This document shows positions 56,491 to 64,000 of a stretch of DNA of 64,000 bases, piece by piece. Each line of letters begins with the position of its first letter. Positions within the stretch are counted from its first letter, which is position 1. The stretch spans positions 620,001-684,000 of the forward strand of contig NZ_CP026952.1 in assembly GCF_003065605.1 (NCBI RefSeq). Reading direction: 5' to 3'. This DNA is from Aeromicrobium chenweiae (GTDB lineage: Bacteria > Actinomycetota > Actinomycetes > Propionibacteriales > Nocardioidaceae). The position numbers and the translations under genes are program-made. The notes beneath the pieces are model-generated. The model did not search any database. It was given only the letters and a program-made list of their open reading frames with translations, and was not told the origin of the DNA.

Positions 56491-58086
56491 ATGACTGAGC
56501 TGGGGTACACGCTGAAGGTCGCCCGACGGATCGGGATGCTCCGCCCGGTCCTGCCGCACCGTCTGGTGGGCGCCGGCCTGCAGCTGGCCAAGTGGGGACC
56601 GGGGCTGCCGTCCGGGGTCCACGCCGCGGCGGCCCGCTTCCCGCACCAGACCGCGATCATCGACGAGGCCGGCGAGCTGACCTGGTCCGAGCTCTCGGAC
56701 GAGGTCAACCGGTTCACCCAGGCCCTCAAGGACCGCGGCGTCGAGCCGGGCGACTCCGTCGCGGTGCTGGGACGCAACCACCGCCACATGGTCGTCACGA
56801 TGGTCGCGGTCATGCAGGCGGGCGGACGCGTGCTCCTGCTCAACACGATGGCGAGCCGCTCGCAGCTCGGCGAGCTCGCGGCCCGCGAGGACGCCTCCTG
56901 CGTCATCGTCGACCAGGAGTTCCTCGACGTCGCGCGAGACGTCGACCGGTCGATGCTCGTCCTCGGCTGGACCGACGCGGATGCGCCCACCGACCTGCCC
57001 ACAGTGTCCGGCCTCGCGCGTGGTCTCCCGGCCAAGCCACACCCCAAGCCTTCCCGCCACGGGCAGATCATCATCTTCACGTCGGGCACGACCGGGCTGC
57101 CCAAGGGCGCCCGCCGCGAGGAGCCCAAGGACCTCAAGCCCCTCATCGCGTTCTTCGGCGCGATCCCGTACCGGGGGAGCTCCACGATCGTCCTCGCGGC
57201 ACCCCTGTTCCACTCGTGGGGACTGCTCAACTTCGCGTTCAACCTGTCGACCGCGCCGACGTACGTCCTGCGGCGCCGCTTCGATCCCGAGCAGGTGCTC
57301 CGCGACATCGAGGAGCACCGGGCCGAGGCCTTGGTCGTCGTGCCCCTCATGATGCAGCGGATGGTCGAGGTGGACCCCGACGTGATCCGTCGTACCGACG
57401 TCTCGTCGCTGCGGATCACCGCCAGCAGCGGCTCGGCCCTGGCCGGCGACCTCGCGAACCGCTACATGGACCTGTTCACCGACTCGGTCTACAACTTCTA
57501 CGGCGCCACCGAGACCGGTTGGGTCACGATCGCGGGCCCCCGCGACCTGCGGGAGGCCCCCGGCACCGCGGGGGTGCCGCCCTTTCGCACCGTCGTCAAG
57601 ATCCTCGGTCCCGACGGGCACGAGGTACCGCAGGGGGAGACCGGCGTCATCCACGTCGGCAACGACATGCCGTTCGGTGGCTACACCGACGGCAACACCA
57701 AGTCGTTCGCCGACGGCCTGATGAACACCGGCGACGTCGGCCACTTCGACGAGAACGGTCGGCTGTTCGTCTCCGGCCGCGACGACGACATGGTCATCTC
57801 CGGCGGCGAGAACGTGTTCCCGCGCGAGCTCGAGGACGCCCTCATCGAGCACCCGGACATCTCGGACGTGGTGGTGACCGGCGTCCCGGATGCGAAGTTC
57901 GGTCAGGTCCTCGTCGCGTACGTCGTGGTCCGCGAGGGCAGGTCGCTCACCGAGGACGACGTCACGGCGTACGCCAAGGAGCGGGTCGCGCGGTTCGCCG
58001 TTCCCGCCCGGACGATGTTCCTCGACGAGCTGCCGCGCAACCCGACCGGCAAGGTCATGAAGCGGGCCCTGCCCGCGTTCGAGTAG
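56491..58086 (+). CDS. AMP-dependent acyl-CoA synthetase
   Basis: The 531-residue ANL-family enzyme has the P-loop-like IIFTSGTTGLPKGARREE (near 192-209), YGATETGW, GLMNTGDVGHFDENGRLFVSGR and the final catalytic lysine in NPTGKVMKRALP. It activates a fatty or aromatic acid to its CoA thioester. The N-terminus resembles the long-chain FadD-like group of actinobacteria. It follows the glycan genes but has its own TGTAAC/GTTACA operator. Its 3' end overlaps the convergent wzz-like gene by 32 bases. Confidence 0.92.
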   Translation: MTELGYTLKVARRIGMLRPVLPHRLVGAGLQLAKWGPGLPSGVHAAAARFPHQTAIIDEAGELTWSELSDEVNRFTQALKDRGVEPGDSVAVLGRNHRHMVVTMVAVMQAGGRVLLLNTMASRSQLGELAAREDASCVIVDQEFLDVARDVDRSMLVLGWTDADAPTDLPTVSGLARGLPAKPHPKPSRHGQIIIFTSGTTGLPKGARREEPKDLKPLIAFFGAIPYRGSSTIVLAAPLFHSWGLLNFAFNLSTAPTYVLRRRFDPEQVLRDIEEHRAEALVVVPLMMQRMVEVDPDVIRRTDVSSLRITASSGSALAGDLANRYMDLFTDSVYNFYGATETGWVTIAGPRDLREAPGTAGVPPFRTVVKILGPDGHEVPQGETGVIHVGNDMPFGGYTDGNTKSFADGLMNTGDVGHFDENGRLFVSGRDDDMVISGGENVFPRELEDALIEHPDISDVVVTGVPDAKFGQVLVAYVVVREGRSLTEDDVTAYAKERVARFAVPARTMFLDELPRNPTGKVMKRALPAFE

Positions 58087-58642
58087 GCCGCGCGGACACC
58101 GGGGCGGCGACCAGGAGCCCCAGCGCGAGGCCGCCGAGGGCGGACGCGCCGCGCCCCGGGCCGACCGGCGAGCGCGGCGTGCGGGCGGGGTCGATGACCT
58201 CCGCGGTCGACGCGGCACGGGTGCCGACCCGCTCGGCGTCCATCTCCCGCACCGCGAGGTACGCGTTGGCGACCGCGTCCGCGCCCTCGGCCGCGTCCTG
58301 CGGGTCGGCGGCCGCGTAGGACACCCGCAGCACGCGGGACGACCTGACGGTCTCGGCCGACACCGCGTCCTCGAGCTCGCGGATCGTGACGTCGGGCCGG
58401 CCGAGGGCGTCGAGTGCTTCGGCGGTCACGCGCCGTGACGAGGCCAGGGCCTCCTCGGCGGCCATGTCGACCCGGGCGGGGTCCGGTGCGTCGACGCGGA
58501 GGACCGCGACAGCCTCGTACCGGGTGGGCAGGACGACGTGCACGGCGAGACCGAGGACGAGCCCGGCGCAGGCGCCCGCGAGGATCGTCGGCCACCTGCG
58601 GGACATGCGACGGGCCAGCTCGGTGAGGGTCAAGGTCTCCAC
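58055..58642 (-). CDS. short Wzz-domain membrane protein
   Basis: The 195-residue protein has an N-terminal Wzz domain with LTELARRMSRRWPTILAGAC, a first membrane helix (about 19-40), a helical extracytoplasmic part (ADPQDAAEGADAVANAYLAV) and a second membrane helix (about 165-182, GASALGGLALGLLVAAPVSA). The kinase-like C-terminal domain of the larger copy at 51002-52300 is absent. GTG 58642 is the likely start. It faces a second ECF sigma gene 101 bases away, repeating the layout of the first pair. Confidence 0.82.
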   Translation of the reverse strand: METLTLTELARRMSRRWPTILAGACAGLVLGLAVHVVLPTRYEAVAVLRVDAPDPARVDMAAEEALASSRRVTAEALDALGRPDVTIRELEDAVSAETVRSSRVLRVSYAAADPQDAAEGADAVANAYLAVREMDAERVGTRAASTAEVIDPARTPRSPVGPGRGASALGGLALGLLVAAPVSARPTRTRAGPAS

Positions 58643-58743
58643 GACGTCAGTCTCGCCGCGCGGGCGCCCGACGTCCTCACGTTGTCCACAGGTGGCCGAC
58701 GTCGCTCTGGTGGGCGGCCGCCCAGGTCGGCGATAACTGGTCC

Positions 58744-59265
58744 ATGGAGACAGACGCAGAGCTGGTGGTGCTGGCCCGGAGCGGGGACCGTGACGCATAC
58801 GGATGGTTGTTCGTCCGTCATCGCACCGCCGCGACACGGGTCGCGCAGCGGTTCGCGGCCCGCGACGACGTCGACGACGTGGTGGCCGAGTCGTTCGCGC
58901 GGGTGCTGGCGCAGATCCGTGCCGGACGCGGACCGGTCGCCTCGTTCCGGGCGTACCTGCTGGCGGCGGTGCGGCACGAGGCGGTACGACGCGGGGTGCA
59001 GGGGAGGCGGTGCGAGCCGACCGCCGACATCGAGGCGGTGACGGCGCCGGCCGAGCAGCCCGAGGTCGACGACGCGGTGCGGGAGGCCTACCGGGCGCTG
59101 CCCGAGCGATGGCGTCGCGTGCTGTGGCAGCTCGAGGTCGAGGGGAGGCGCCCGCACGAGCTCGCGGTCGAGCTCGGGCTGTCGGCCAACGCGGTCTCGG
59201 CTCTCGGCTGCCGCGCGCGGGCAGGGCTGCGCACCGCGTACCTCGGACGAAGCCTCGCGGCGTGA
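58744..59265 (+). CDS. ECF sigma factor
   Basis: The 173-residue protein has region 2 (about 5-80, with ARSGDRDAYGWLFVRHRTAA and DVVAESFARVLAQI) and region 4 (about 112-165, with RALPERWRRVLWQLEVEG and LSANAVSALGCRARAGLRTAYL). It is clearly related to the sigma protein at 52696; both share DVVAESFA, FRAYL, RHEA-RR and VLW-L-VEGR motifs. It lacks that protein's zinc-binding tail. Divergence from the short wzz gene suggests control of the glycan locus. Confidence 0.9.
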   Translation: METDAELVVLARSGDRDAYGWLFVRHRTAATRVAQRFAARDDVDDVVAESFARVLAQIRAGRGPVASFRAYLLAAVRHEAVRRGVQGRRCEPTADIEAVTAPAEQPEVDDAVREAYRALPERWRRVLWQLEVEGRRPHELAVELGLSANAVSALGCRARAGLRTAYLGRSLAA

Positions 59266-59311
59266 GCGCGGCCCGGCGTGCCGGCAGGCCACGCTGTGGC
59301 ACGCTTGCCGG

Positions 59312-59698
59312 GTGGACATCGCCTACGACCCCCACCCGGACGGGCGCCCGGACCCGGGAGAGGTCGTCTGGACGTGGGTCCCCTACGAGGACGACCCGTC
59401 GCAGGGCAAGGACCGTCCGGTCCTGCTGATCGCCCGCGACGGCGCGACCCTCGTCGGGCTGATGATGACGTCGAAGGACCACGACCGCGACCACGAGCAG
59501 GAGGCGCGCGACGGCCGGTTCTGGTTCGACGTGGGCGCCGGACCGTGGGACCCGGCCGGCCGGCCGAGCGAGATCCGCCTCAACCGCCTCGTCACGGTCG
59601 ACGCGGCGGAGGTGCGGCGCGAGGGTGCCGTGCTGGACGAGGCCCGGTTCGACGCCGTGGTGGCCGCGCTGGAGCCGTACCTGCCGGGGGCCACGTGA
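59312..59698 (+). CDS. PemK/MazF-like toxin-family protein without visible antitoxin
   Basis: The 128-residue protein has the MazF/PemK fold: PGEVVWTWVPYEDDPSQGKDRPVLLIARDG (the GxVxW and K-R-P-x-L-I parts) and the later PSEIRLNRLVTVDAAEV. Such proteins are usually mRNA endonucleases paired with a small upstream antitoxin. Here the upstream gap is only 46 bases and holds no gene. It may be a tame relative, or the partner may be elsewhere. Its stop overlaps the BrkB-like gene start (GTGA). Confidence 0.8.
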   Translation: MDIAYDPHPDGRPDPGEVVWTWVPYEDDPSQGKDRPVLLIARDGATLVGLMMTSKDHDRDHEQEARDGRFWFDVGAGPWDPAGRPSEIRLNRLVTVDAAEVRREGAVLDEARFDAVVAALEPYLPGAT

Positions 59699-60744
59699 GC
59701 GACGAGGGGCCGCGTCCGATCGGACCGATCGACGCGTTCCAGCGCCGTCACCGGGTCATCGGGTTCCCCCTCGCCGTCATCTACAAGTACTTCGACGACC
59801 AGGGCGCGTACCTCTCGGCGATCCTCACCTACTACGCCTTCATCGCGATCTTCCCGCTGCTGCTGCTCAGCACCTCGATCCTGGGCTTCATCCTGCAGGG
59901 CGACGAGGCACTGCGCGATCGTCTCCTCGACTCGGCGCTCAGCCAGTTCCCGATCATCGGCGACCAGCTGGGTCGCCCCGAAGGGCTCCAGGGCAGCACC
60001 GGCGCGATCATCGTGGGTGCGGTGACCGCGACGTACGGCGCGATGGGACTGGGCCAGGCGATCCAGAACGCGGCCAACATCGCGTGGTCGGTGCCGCGGA
60101 ACAGCCGGGCCAACCCGATCCTCCTGCGCCTGCGCAGCCTCGCGTTCCTGCTCGTGGGCGGCATCGGCATCATGGCGCTCGCGATCACCACGTCGGTGCT
60201 CTCGAACCCGGGCATCATCGGCACGGACCTCGCGCCGACGCTCGAGAGGCTCGTCCAGCTCGCGAGCCTGCTGCTGACCATCGTGATCTTCACCGCGATC
60301 TTCCGGCTCGTGAGCCTCGGTCGGGCCAAGCCCCGTGCCGTCGTGCCGGGTGCGGTCGTCACCGGCCTGCTGTGGCAGGGGCTGCAGTGGATCGGCAACA
60401 CGTACGTTCGTGAGGTCATCGGCAAGGCGGACAACCAGGTCAACCAGACGTTCGCGCTGGTCCTCGGACTCCTGGCCTTCATCTACATCGCGTCGATCAT
60501 GGTGGTGCTGGGTCTGGAGGTGAACGTGGTCCTGCGTCGGCGGCTGTACCCGCGAGCCCTGCTGACCCCGTTCACCGACAACGTGATCCTCACTCCTGCG
60601 GACCAGCGGGCGTACGCCGCGTACGCGAAGGCCCAGCGGCACAAGGGGTTCGAGTCCGTCGAGGTGACCTTCGCGGACCGCGCGCCGCGTGCGCGGACCG
60701 AGCTCGAGGAGACCACCCGCGACACCCCGACCGACGCCTCCTAG
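59695..60744 (+). CDS. YihY/BrkB family inner membrane protein
   Basis: The 349-residue protein has about six membrane segments. It has the family landmarks YLSAILTYYAFIAIFPLLLL, TATYGAMGLGQAIQNAANIAW and PGAVVTGLLWQGLQWIGNTYVR. It is not a ribonuclease, despite older 'RNase BN' labels. The physiological role is uncertain. GTG 59695 overlaps the MazF-like gene stop, so the two are co-translated. A hydrophilic C-terminal tail ends at TPTDAS. Confidence 0.9.
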   Translation: MSDEGPRPIGPIDAFQRRHRVIGFPLAVIYKYFDDQGAYLSAILTYYAFIAIFPLLLLSTSILGFILQGDEALRDRLLDSALSQFPIIGDQLGRPEGLQGSTGAIIVGAVTATYGAMGLGQAIQNAANIAWSVPRNSRANPILLRLRSLAFLLVGGIGIMALAITTSVLSNPGIIGTDLAPTLERLVQLASLLLTIVIFTAIFRLVSLGRAKPRAVVPGAVVTGLLWQGLQWIGNTYVREVIGKADNQVNQTFALVLGLLAFIYIASIMVVLGLEVNVVLRRRLYPRALLTPFTDNVILTPADQRAYAAYAKAQRHKGFESVEVTFADRAPRARTELEETTRDTPTDAS

Positions 60745-60800
60745 CGGCCCGATGATCCGCGGATTCTCCGCGAGGCCCACGAGCCGACTACGCTGTTCCC

Positions 60801-60815
60801 ACGACCACTGGTCGT
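60801..60815 (+). promoter_or_regulatory. 15-bp palindrome at the predicted 5' end of the csp mRNA
   Basis: ACGACCACTGGTCGT has perfect 7-bp arms. A -10 box TACGCT (60789-60794) predicts transcription to start at about 60801. The hairpin would then be at the very 5' end of the cold-shock mRNA, where it could protect the RNA, or the DNA could serve as an operator. Confidence 0.5.
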
Positions 60816-60843
60816 CCTGATCGAGCGACATGAAGGTGGCATC

Positions 60844-61239
60844 ATGCCCACGGGCAAAGTGAAGTGGTACGACGCAGGCAAGGGCTTCGGCTTCCTCACC
60901 CAGGAGAACGGTCCTGACGTCCACGTGCGCTCCGACGCCCTCCCCGACGGGGTGACGACCCTCAAGGCCGGCACCCGTGTCGAGTTCGGGATCGTCCAGG
61001 GCAGCCGTGGCGACCAGGCGCTCCAGGTGCGCGTCCTCGACCCGGTCAGCTCCGTGTCGCGGGCGCAGCAGCAGGCCCGACGCAAGGACCCCGAGGCGAT
61101 GGCGGTGATCGTCGAGGACCTCATCCGGATGCTCGACTCGGTCGGCGAGGCGTACCGCCACGGTCGTCACCCCGACGCCAAGAAGGCCAAGCCGGTCGCC
61201 CAGGTGCTGCGCGCGGTCGCGACCGAGCTCGAGCTCTGA
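60844..61239 (+). CDS. cold-shock domain protein with helical extension
   Basis: The 131-residue protein has an N-terminal cold-shock domain (1-67) with KWYDAGKGFGFLTQENG (RNP1) but DVHVRSDALP in place of the usual VFVH RNP2, so the second RNA contact is altered. A 60-residue helical, charged extension follows (RAQQQARRKDPEAMAVIVEDLIR). Such two-part proteins are common in actinobacteria beside a DUF3027 gene; their role is unknown. It is convergent with the MFS gene. Confidence 0.9.
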   Translation: MPTGKVKWYDAGKGFGFLTQENGPDVHVRSDALPDGVTTLKAGTRVEFGIVQGSRGDQALQVRVLDPVSSVSRAQQQARRKDPEAMAVIVEDLIRMLDSVGEAYRHGRHPDAKKAKPVAQVLRAVATELEL

Positions 61240-61266
61240 CCCGTCCGTGCCGGTGAGTCGCGCCCG

Positions 61267-62766
61267 CTAGAACCGGCGGGTGGACTCGCTGTCGCCGCTC
61301 GGCGGTGCCGGCGGGGTGGGGTGCGCGGGAGCCGGCTCGGGTCGACGCGCGCGGGACACCACGAACGCCAGCCAGACGATGAGCAGGCCGCCGATCACCA
61401 GCGAGCCGATCTGCGGCGTCGCGTCGAGGGTGAACAGGCCGATGCCGATCAGGCCGCCGGTCACCCAGCCGAGCTGCAGCAGCGTCTCGGAGCGCGCGAA
61501 CATGCTGGTGCGGACGCGTTCGGGCACGTCGCGCTGGATCAGCGCGTCGAGGCTCAGCTTGCCGAGGGACTGGCAGATGCCGACGGTCAGGCCCAGGATC
61601 ACCGCGGTCCACCACGTGAAGAAGACGCTGACCGTCGCGAGCACGACGACGTCCAGGACCAGGACACCGATGACGACCTGCTCGGGCCGGCGCGTGCTGG
61701 CCGCCGACCCGATCAGCGTGCCGATCGTGTTGCCCGCGCCGGCGCCGCCGACCACGAGGCCCAGCAGGATCGTGGCGTTGCCGTCCCAGCCCAGCGACGC
61801 GGGTGGCTCGCGCAGCGTGAATGCCATGAAGATCGTCAGGAAGCCCGACAGCAGCCGCAGTCCGGAGTTGCTGCGCAGCGCGTTCACCACGGCCCGGCTG
61901 ACGGCGAGCCCCTTCTGGGGGCCGCGCTGCGGAGTCAGGTCGACCGGCTCCTCGCCCTCGCTCGAGTCGACCTTCGCGGGGAGCAGGATCGCCAGGACGG
62001 TGCCGATCGCGAACAGCACGGCCGCGTAGCGCAGCGCCCAGTCCGCGCCGATCGTGGCGGCGCCGACCGCCAGGGGAGCGGAGATCGCGGCGGCCCCGGT
62101 GCCCGTCAGCGAGATCCGGGAGTTCGCCTTGACCAGGGTGAAGGTCTCGGGGAGCAGGCGCGGCACGGCCGAGGCGCGGGTGACGCCGTACGCCTTGGAC
62201 GACACCAGGCAGCCGAGGGCTGCGAAGTAGAACGCAGGTGACGCGTCGGCGACCGCGCCGGCCAGCACCCAGCAGCAGAACGCCCGGATCGCGAGGGTCG
62301 CGCCGATCGCCCACCGGCGGCCGCGGCGGAAGCGGTCGAGGAACGGTCCGATGAGCGGTGCGACGACCGCGAACGGCAGCATCGTCAGGACGAGGAAGAG
62401 GGCGACCTGGCCGGTCGCCTCACCCGTGGGGACCGTGAAGAACAGTGTGCCGGCCAGGGAGATGGCCACCGCCGCGTCGCCTGCGGTGTTGAACGCGTGC
62501 AGCTCGAGAAGGCGGGAGAAGCCGCTCTCCCCGGCACCGCCGGAGTGGGTGAAGCGCCGGGCGCCGGTGAACGCGACGGTGCTGCCCTTGGCGACGGCGT
62601 GCGCGGTGCCGCGGGAGAAGCGGCCGACGCCGTGCGCGGTCCGGGCGAGACGCGAGGGCCCGGGGGGCCCGGGCGGCGCGGAGGGCTCGGACGGCGACTG
62701 CTCGCGCTGGAACGCAGGATCGCTCGCGTAGTCGTACGGTCGGTCGGGCTCCTCCACGCTCACCAT
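61267..62766 (-). CDS. MFS transporter with long N-terminal tail
   Basis: The 499-residue protein has an 85-residue hydrophilic Pro/Gly/Arg-rich N-terminus and twelve membrane segments, with PLIGPFLDRFRRGRRWAIG as the segment-2/3 loop. A C-terminal Pro-rich tail ends ESTRRF. It belongs to the MFS_1/exporter group that is conserved between the csp-like and DUF3027 genes of actinobacteria. No substrate can be assigned. The ATG at 62766 lies 52 bases from the DUF3027 gene start, divergently. Confidence 0.87.
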   Translation of the reverse strand: MVSVEEPDRPYDYASDPAFQREQSPSEPSAPPGPPGPSRLARTAHGVGRFSRGTAHAVAKGSTVAFTGARRFTHSGGAGESGFSRLLELHAFNTAGDAAVAISLAGTLFFTVPTGEATGQVALFLVLTMLPFAVVAPLIGPFLDRFRRGRRWAIGATLAIRAFCCWVLAGAVADASPAFYFAALGCLVSSKAYGVTRASAVPRLLPETFTLVKANSRISLTGTGAAAISAPLAVGAATIGADWALRYAAVLFAIGTVLAILLPAKVDSSEGEEPVDLTPQRGPQKGLAVSRAVVNALRSNSGLRLLSGFLTIFMAFTLREPPASLGWDGNATILLGLVVGGAGAGNTIGTLIGSAASTRRPEQVVIGVLVLDVVVLATVSVFFTWWTAVILGLTVGICQSLGKLSLDALIQRDVPERVRTSMFARSETLLQLGWVTGGLIGIGLFTLDATPQIGSLVIGGLLIVWLAFVVSRARRPEPAPAHPTPPAPPSGDSESTRRF

Positions 62767-62818
62767 CCTGCCTCACCCCGGGATCCCTCTGCGCCCGGAC
62801 ATGGGTGACAATGGTGAA

Positions 62819-63565
62819 ATGTCCACTGATCCCCAGCTGTCCGCAGCCGTCGACACTGCCCGTGCGGCCGCCGACGGTGCCGCCGACGCCGGCGCGGTCG
62901 GCGATCACCTGCGCGTGGTCGAGGACGACGAGCGACTCGTCTCCCACCACTTCGCCTGCCTGGTGCCCGGCTACGTGGGCTGGTACTGGTCGGTCAGCGT
63001 CTCGCGCGCTCCCGACAGCGACGTGGTCACGATCAACGACGTGGTGCTGCTGCCCGGCGACGACGCGATCATCGCGCCGCCGTGGACGCCGTACCGCGAG
63101 CGCATCCGCCCGGGCGACCTCAGCCCCGGGGACGTGCTGCCGCCCGACGAGGACGACGTGCGCCTGGTGCCGGCGTGGTCGGCCGGAGACGGCGAGGAGC
63201 AGACGCCCGATCGCTTCTTCGCCCGCGAGGTCGGCCTCGGCCGCGAGTGGGTGCTGTCGCTCGAGGGCCGCGAGATGGCGGCCGACCGCTGGCAGGAGGG
63301 CGACCAGGGACCTGATGCCCCGATCGCCCAGCAGGCCGCCGGGGTGTGCCACTCGTGCGGCTTCATGGTGAGCCTCGCCGGCCCGCTGTCGAAGCGGTTC
63401 GGCGTGTGCGCCAACGGCATGGCCAACGACGACGGCCGGGTCGTCTCGTTCGACCACGGGTGCGGTGCGCACTCCGGCGCCCGCCTGAGCCGCTCCGCGA
63501 GCGCCCAGAAGCTGCCCCTCCCGGTGTTCGACACGCTCACCCTCGACGAGGTCGACGGGCTCTGA
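62819..63565 (+). CDS. DUF3027 family protein
   Basis: The 248-residue actinobacterial protein contains GYVGWYWSVSVSRAPDSDVVTINDVVLLPG and PPWTPYRERIRPGDL, hallmarks of DUF3027. A later CHSCGFMVSLAGPLSKRFGVCANG with SFDHGCGAHS may bind a metal. The function is unknown. ATG 62819 is preferred with GGGTGA 9 bases upstream; ATG 62801 is in frame. Confidence 0.87.
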   Translation: MSTDPQLSAAVDTARAAADGAADAGAVGDHLRVVEDDERLVSHHFACLVPGYVGWYWSVSVSRAPDSDVVTINDVVLLPGDDAIIAPPWTPYRERIRPGDLSPGDVLPPDEDDVRLVPAWSAGDGEEQTPDRFFAREVGLGREWVLSLEGREMAADRWQEGDQGPDAPIAQQAAGVCHSCGFMVSLAGPLSKRFGVCANGMANDDGRVVSFDHGCGAHSGARLSRSASAQKLPLPVFDTLTLDEVDGL

Positions 63566-63616
63566 CGTCCGGGCGGCACCGCCGCCTCGTGTGAGCCCGC
63601 TCACGCGGGGCAGTTC

Positions 63617-63658
63617 TTGCGGGCGCTTCGTGTCCGACGTATGGTTGCATCATGCAAC
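63617..63658 (+). promoter_or_regulatory. leaderless promoter with operator over the start codon
   Basis: TTGCGG (63617-63622) and TATGGT (63640-63645) are spaced 17 bases apart, and the ATG at 63652 falls at the predicted +1. GTTGCATCATGCAAC (63644-63658; arms GTTGCA/TGCAAC) covers the end of the -10 box and the start codon. A TetR- or MarR-type repressor bound here would block both transcription and access to the start. Confidence 0.65.
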
Positions 63659-64000
63659 TAAGTACCGAGGCCGGTCAGACCCAGGAGCCAGCAGTCCCGG
63701 CGGAGCTGTCCCACCGCGAGATCATGGAGGTCCTCTTCGGGCTCCTCGCGGCGCTGTTCACCGCGATCATCAGCAGCACGATCGTGTCGAACGCGTTGCC
63801 GACGATCATCGCGGACCTCGACGGCTCGCAGACGCAGTACACCTGGGTCGTCACCGCCTCGTTGCTCGCCATGACGGTGTCCACCCCCGTCTGGGGCAAG
63901 CTCTCGGACCTGGTCAACAAGAAGGTCCTGGTCCAGATCTCGATCGTGGTGTTCGTGATCGGCTCGATGCTCGCGGGCCTGTCCCGCAACGTGCCCGAGT
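63652..64000 (+). CDS. DHA2 family MFS exporter, truncated by window end
   Basis: The first 116 residues are visible and reach the window edge. The first membrane helix (EVLFGLLAALFTAIISSTIVSNALP) ends in the SNALPTIIADLDGSQTQYTWV motif of 14-segment DHA2/EmrB drug exporters. The loop PVWGKLSDLVNKKVLVQIS is motif A. ATG 63652 has no ribosome site and sits at the predicted transcription start. A drug-responsive repressor is implied by the operator at the start codon. Confidence 0.9.
   Translation, partial: MQLSTEAGQTQEPAVPAELSHREIMEVLFGLLAALFTAIISSTIVSNALPTIIADLDGSQTQYTWVVTASLLAMTVSTPVWGKLSDLVNKKVLVQISIVVFVIGSMLAGLSRNVPE

Overview
The window is a 64 kb piece of a high-GC actinobacterial chromosome. 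GTG starts are common and genes overlap tightly. The gene types point the same way: a DUF222/HNH (13E12-type) protein, DUF3263, DUF3027, a CysO-like sulfur carrier, GAF regulator/aldehyde dehydrogenase/DUF779, and CIRCE-controlled groEL. A Nocardioidaceae-like host (Nocardioides/Aeromicrobium type) is my best guess, from gene content only. I found no tRNA, rRNA, CRISPR array, transposase or integrase, so this looks like ordinary chromosome with one accessory-looking surface-polysaccharide region.

Layout. 0.4-9.5 kb: small-molecule and redox genes (VOC protein; SDR and old yellow enzyme divergent from a MarR regulator over a perfect 20-bp palindrome; UBP-type zinc finger; short UvrA-like ATPase; WYL regulator/DUF1761; fdhD; peptidase E). 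9.7-11 kb: a DUF222-HNH gene with a perfect actinobacterial SOS box inside its core promoter. 11-16.5 kb: AI-2E-type membrane protein, MFS-ung pair, second MFS, and alanine dehydrogenase divergent from an Lrp-type regulator. 17-27.9 kb: minus-strand group (MFS, PLP lyase, ASCH, two GNATs), ABC-F ATPase, and the trehalose genes otsA and otsB bracketing Gfo/Idh, DUF3263 and LytR_C genes. 28-37 kb: SAM-I riboswitch-thrC, CysO-like carrier, cold-shock protein, a translationally coupled four-gene membrane module of unknown function, DHFR-like and VOC genes, CIRCE-groEL. 37-43.9 kb: tryptophan dioxygenase, ABC exporter, hexapeptide transferase, GAF regulator, aldehyde dehydrogenase, DUF779.

44-59.3 kb is an exopolysaccharide or surface-glycan locus. 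It holds a 1139-residue secreted fibrinogen-like protein, a CDP-alcohol phosphotransferase, an O-antigen ligase-like protein, a Wzx-like flippase, a cytidylyltransferase, a GT2, an initiating polyprenyl-phosphate sugar transferase and an acyl-CoA synthetase. Two chain-length (Wzz/YveK-like) proteins each face away from their own related ECF sigma factor. One of these sigma factors carries a fused anti-sigma-like zinc motif. 59.3-64 kb: MazF/PemK-like protein, BrkB/YihY membrane protein, extended cold-shock protein, MFS, DUF3027, and the start of a DHA2 exporter with a leaderless-type promoter.

The best candidates for something undescribed are the histidine-rich four-gene membrane/cupredoxin module (30.2-34.0 kb) and the surface-glycan locus with its duplicated wzz/sigma control pairs.
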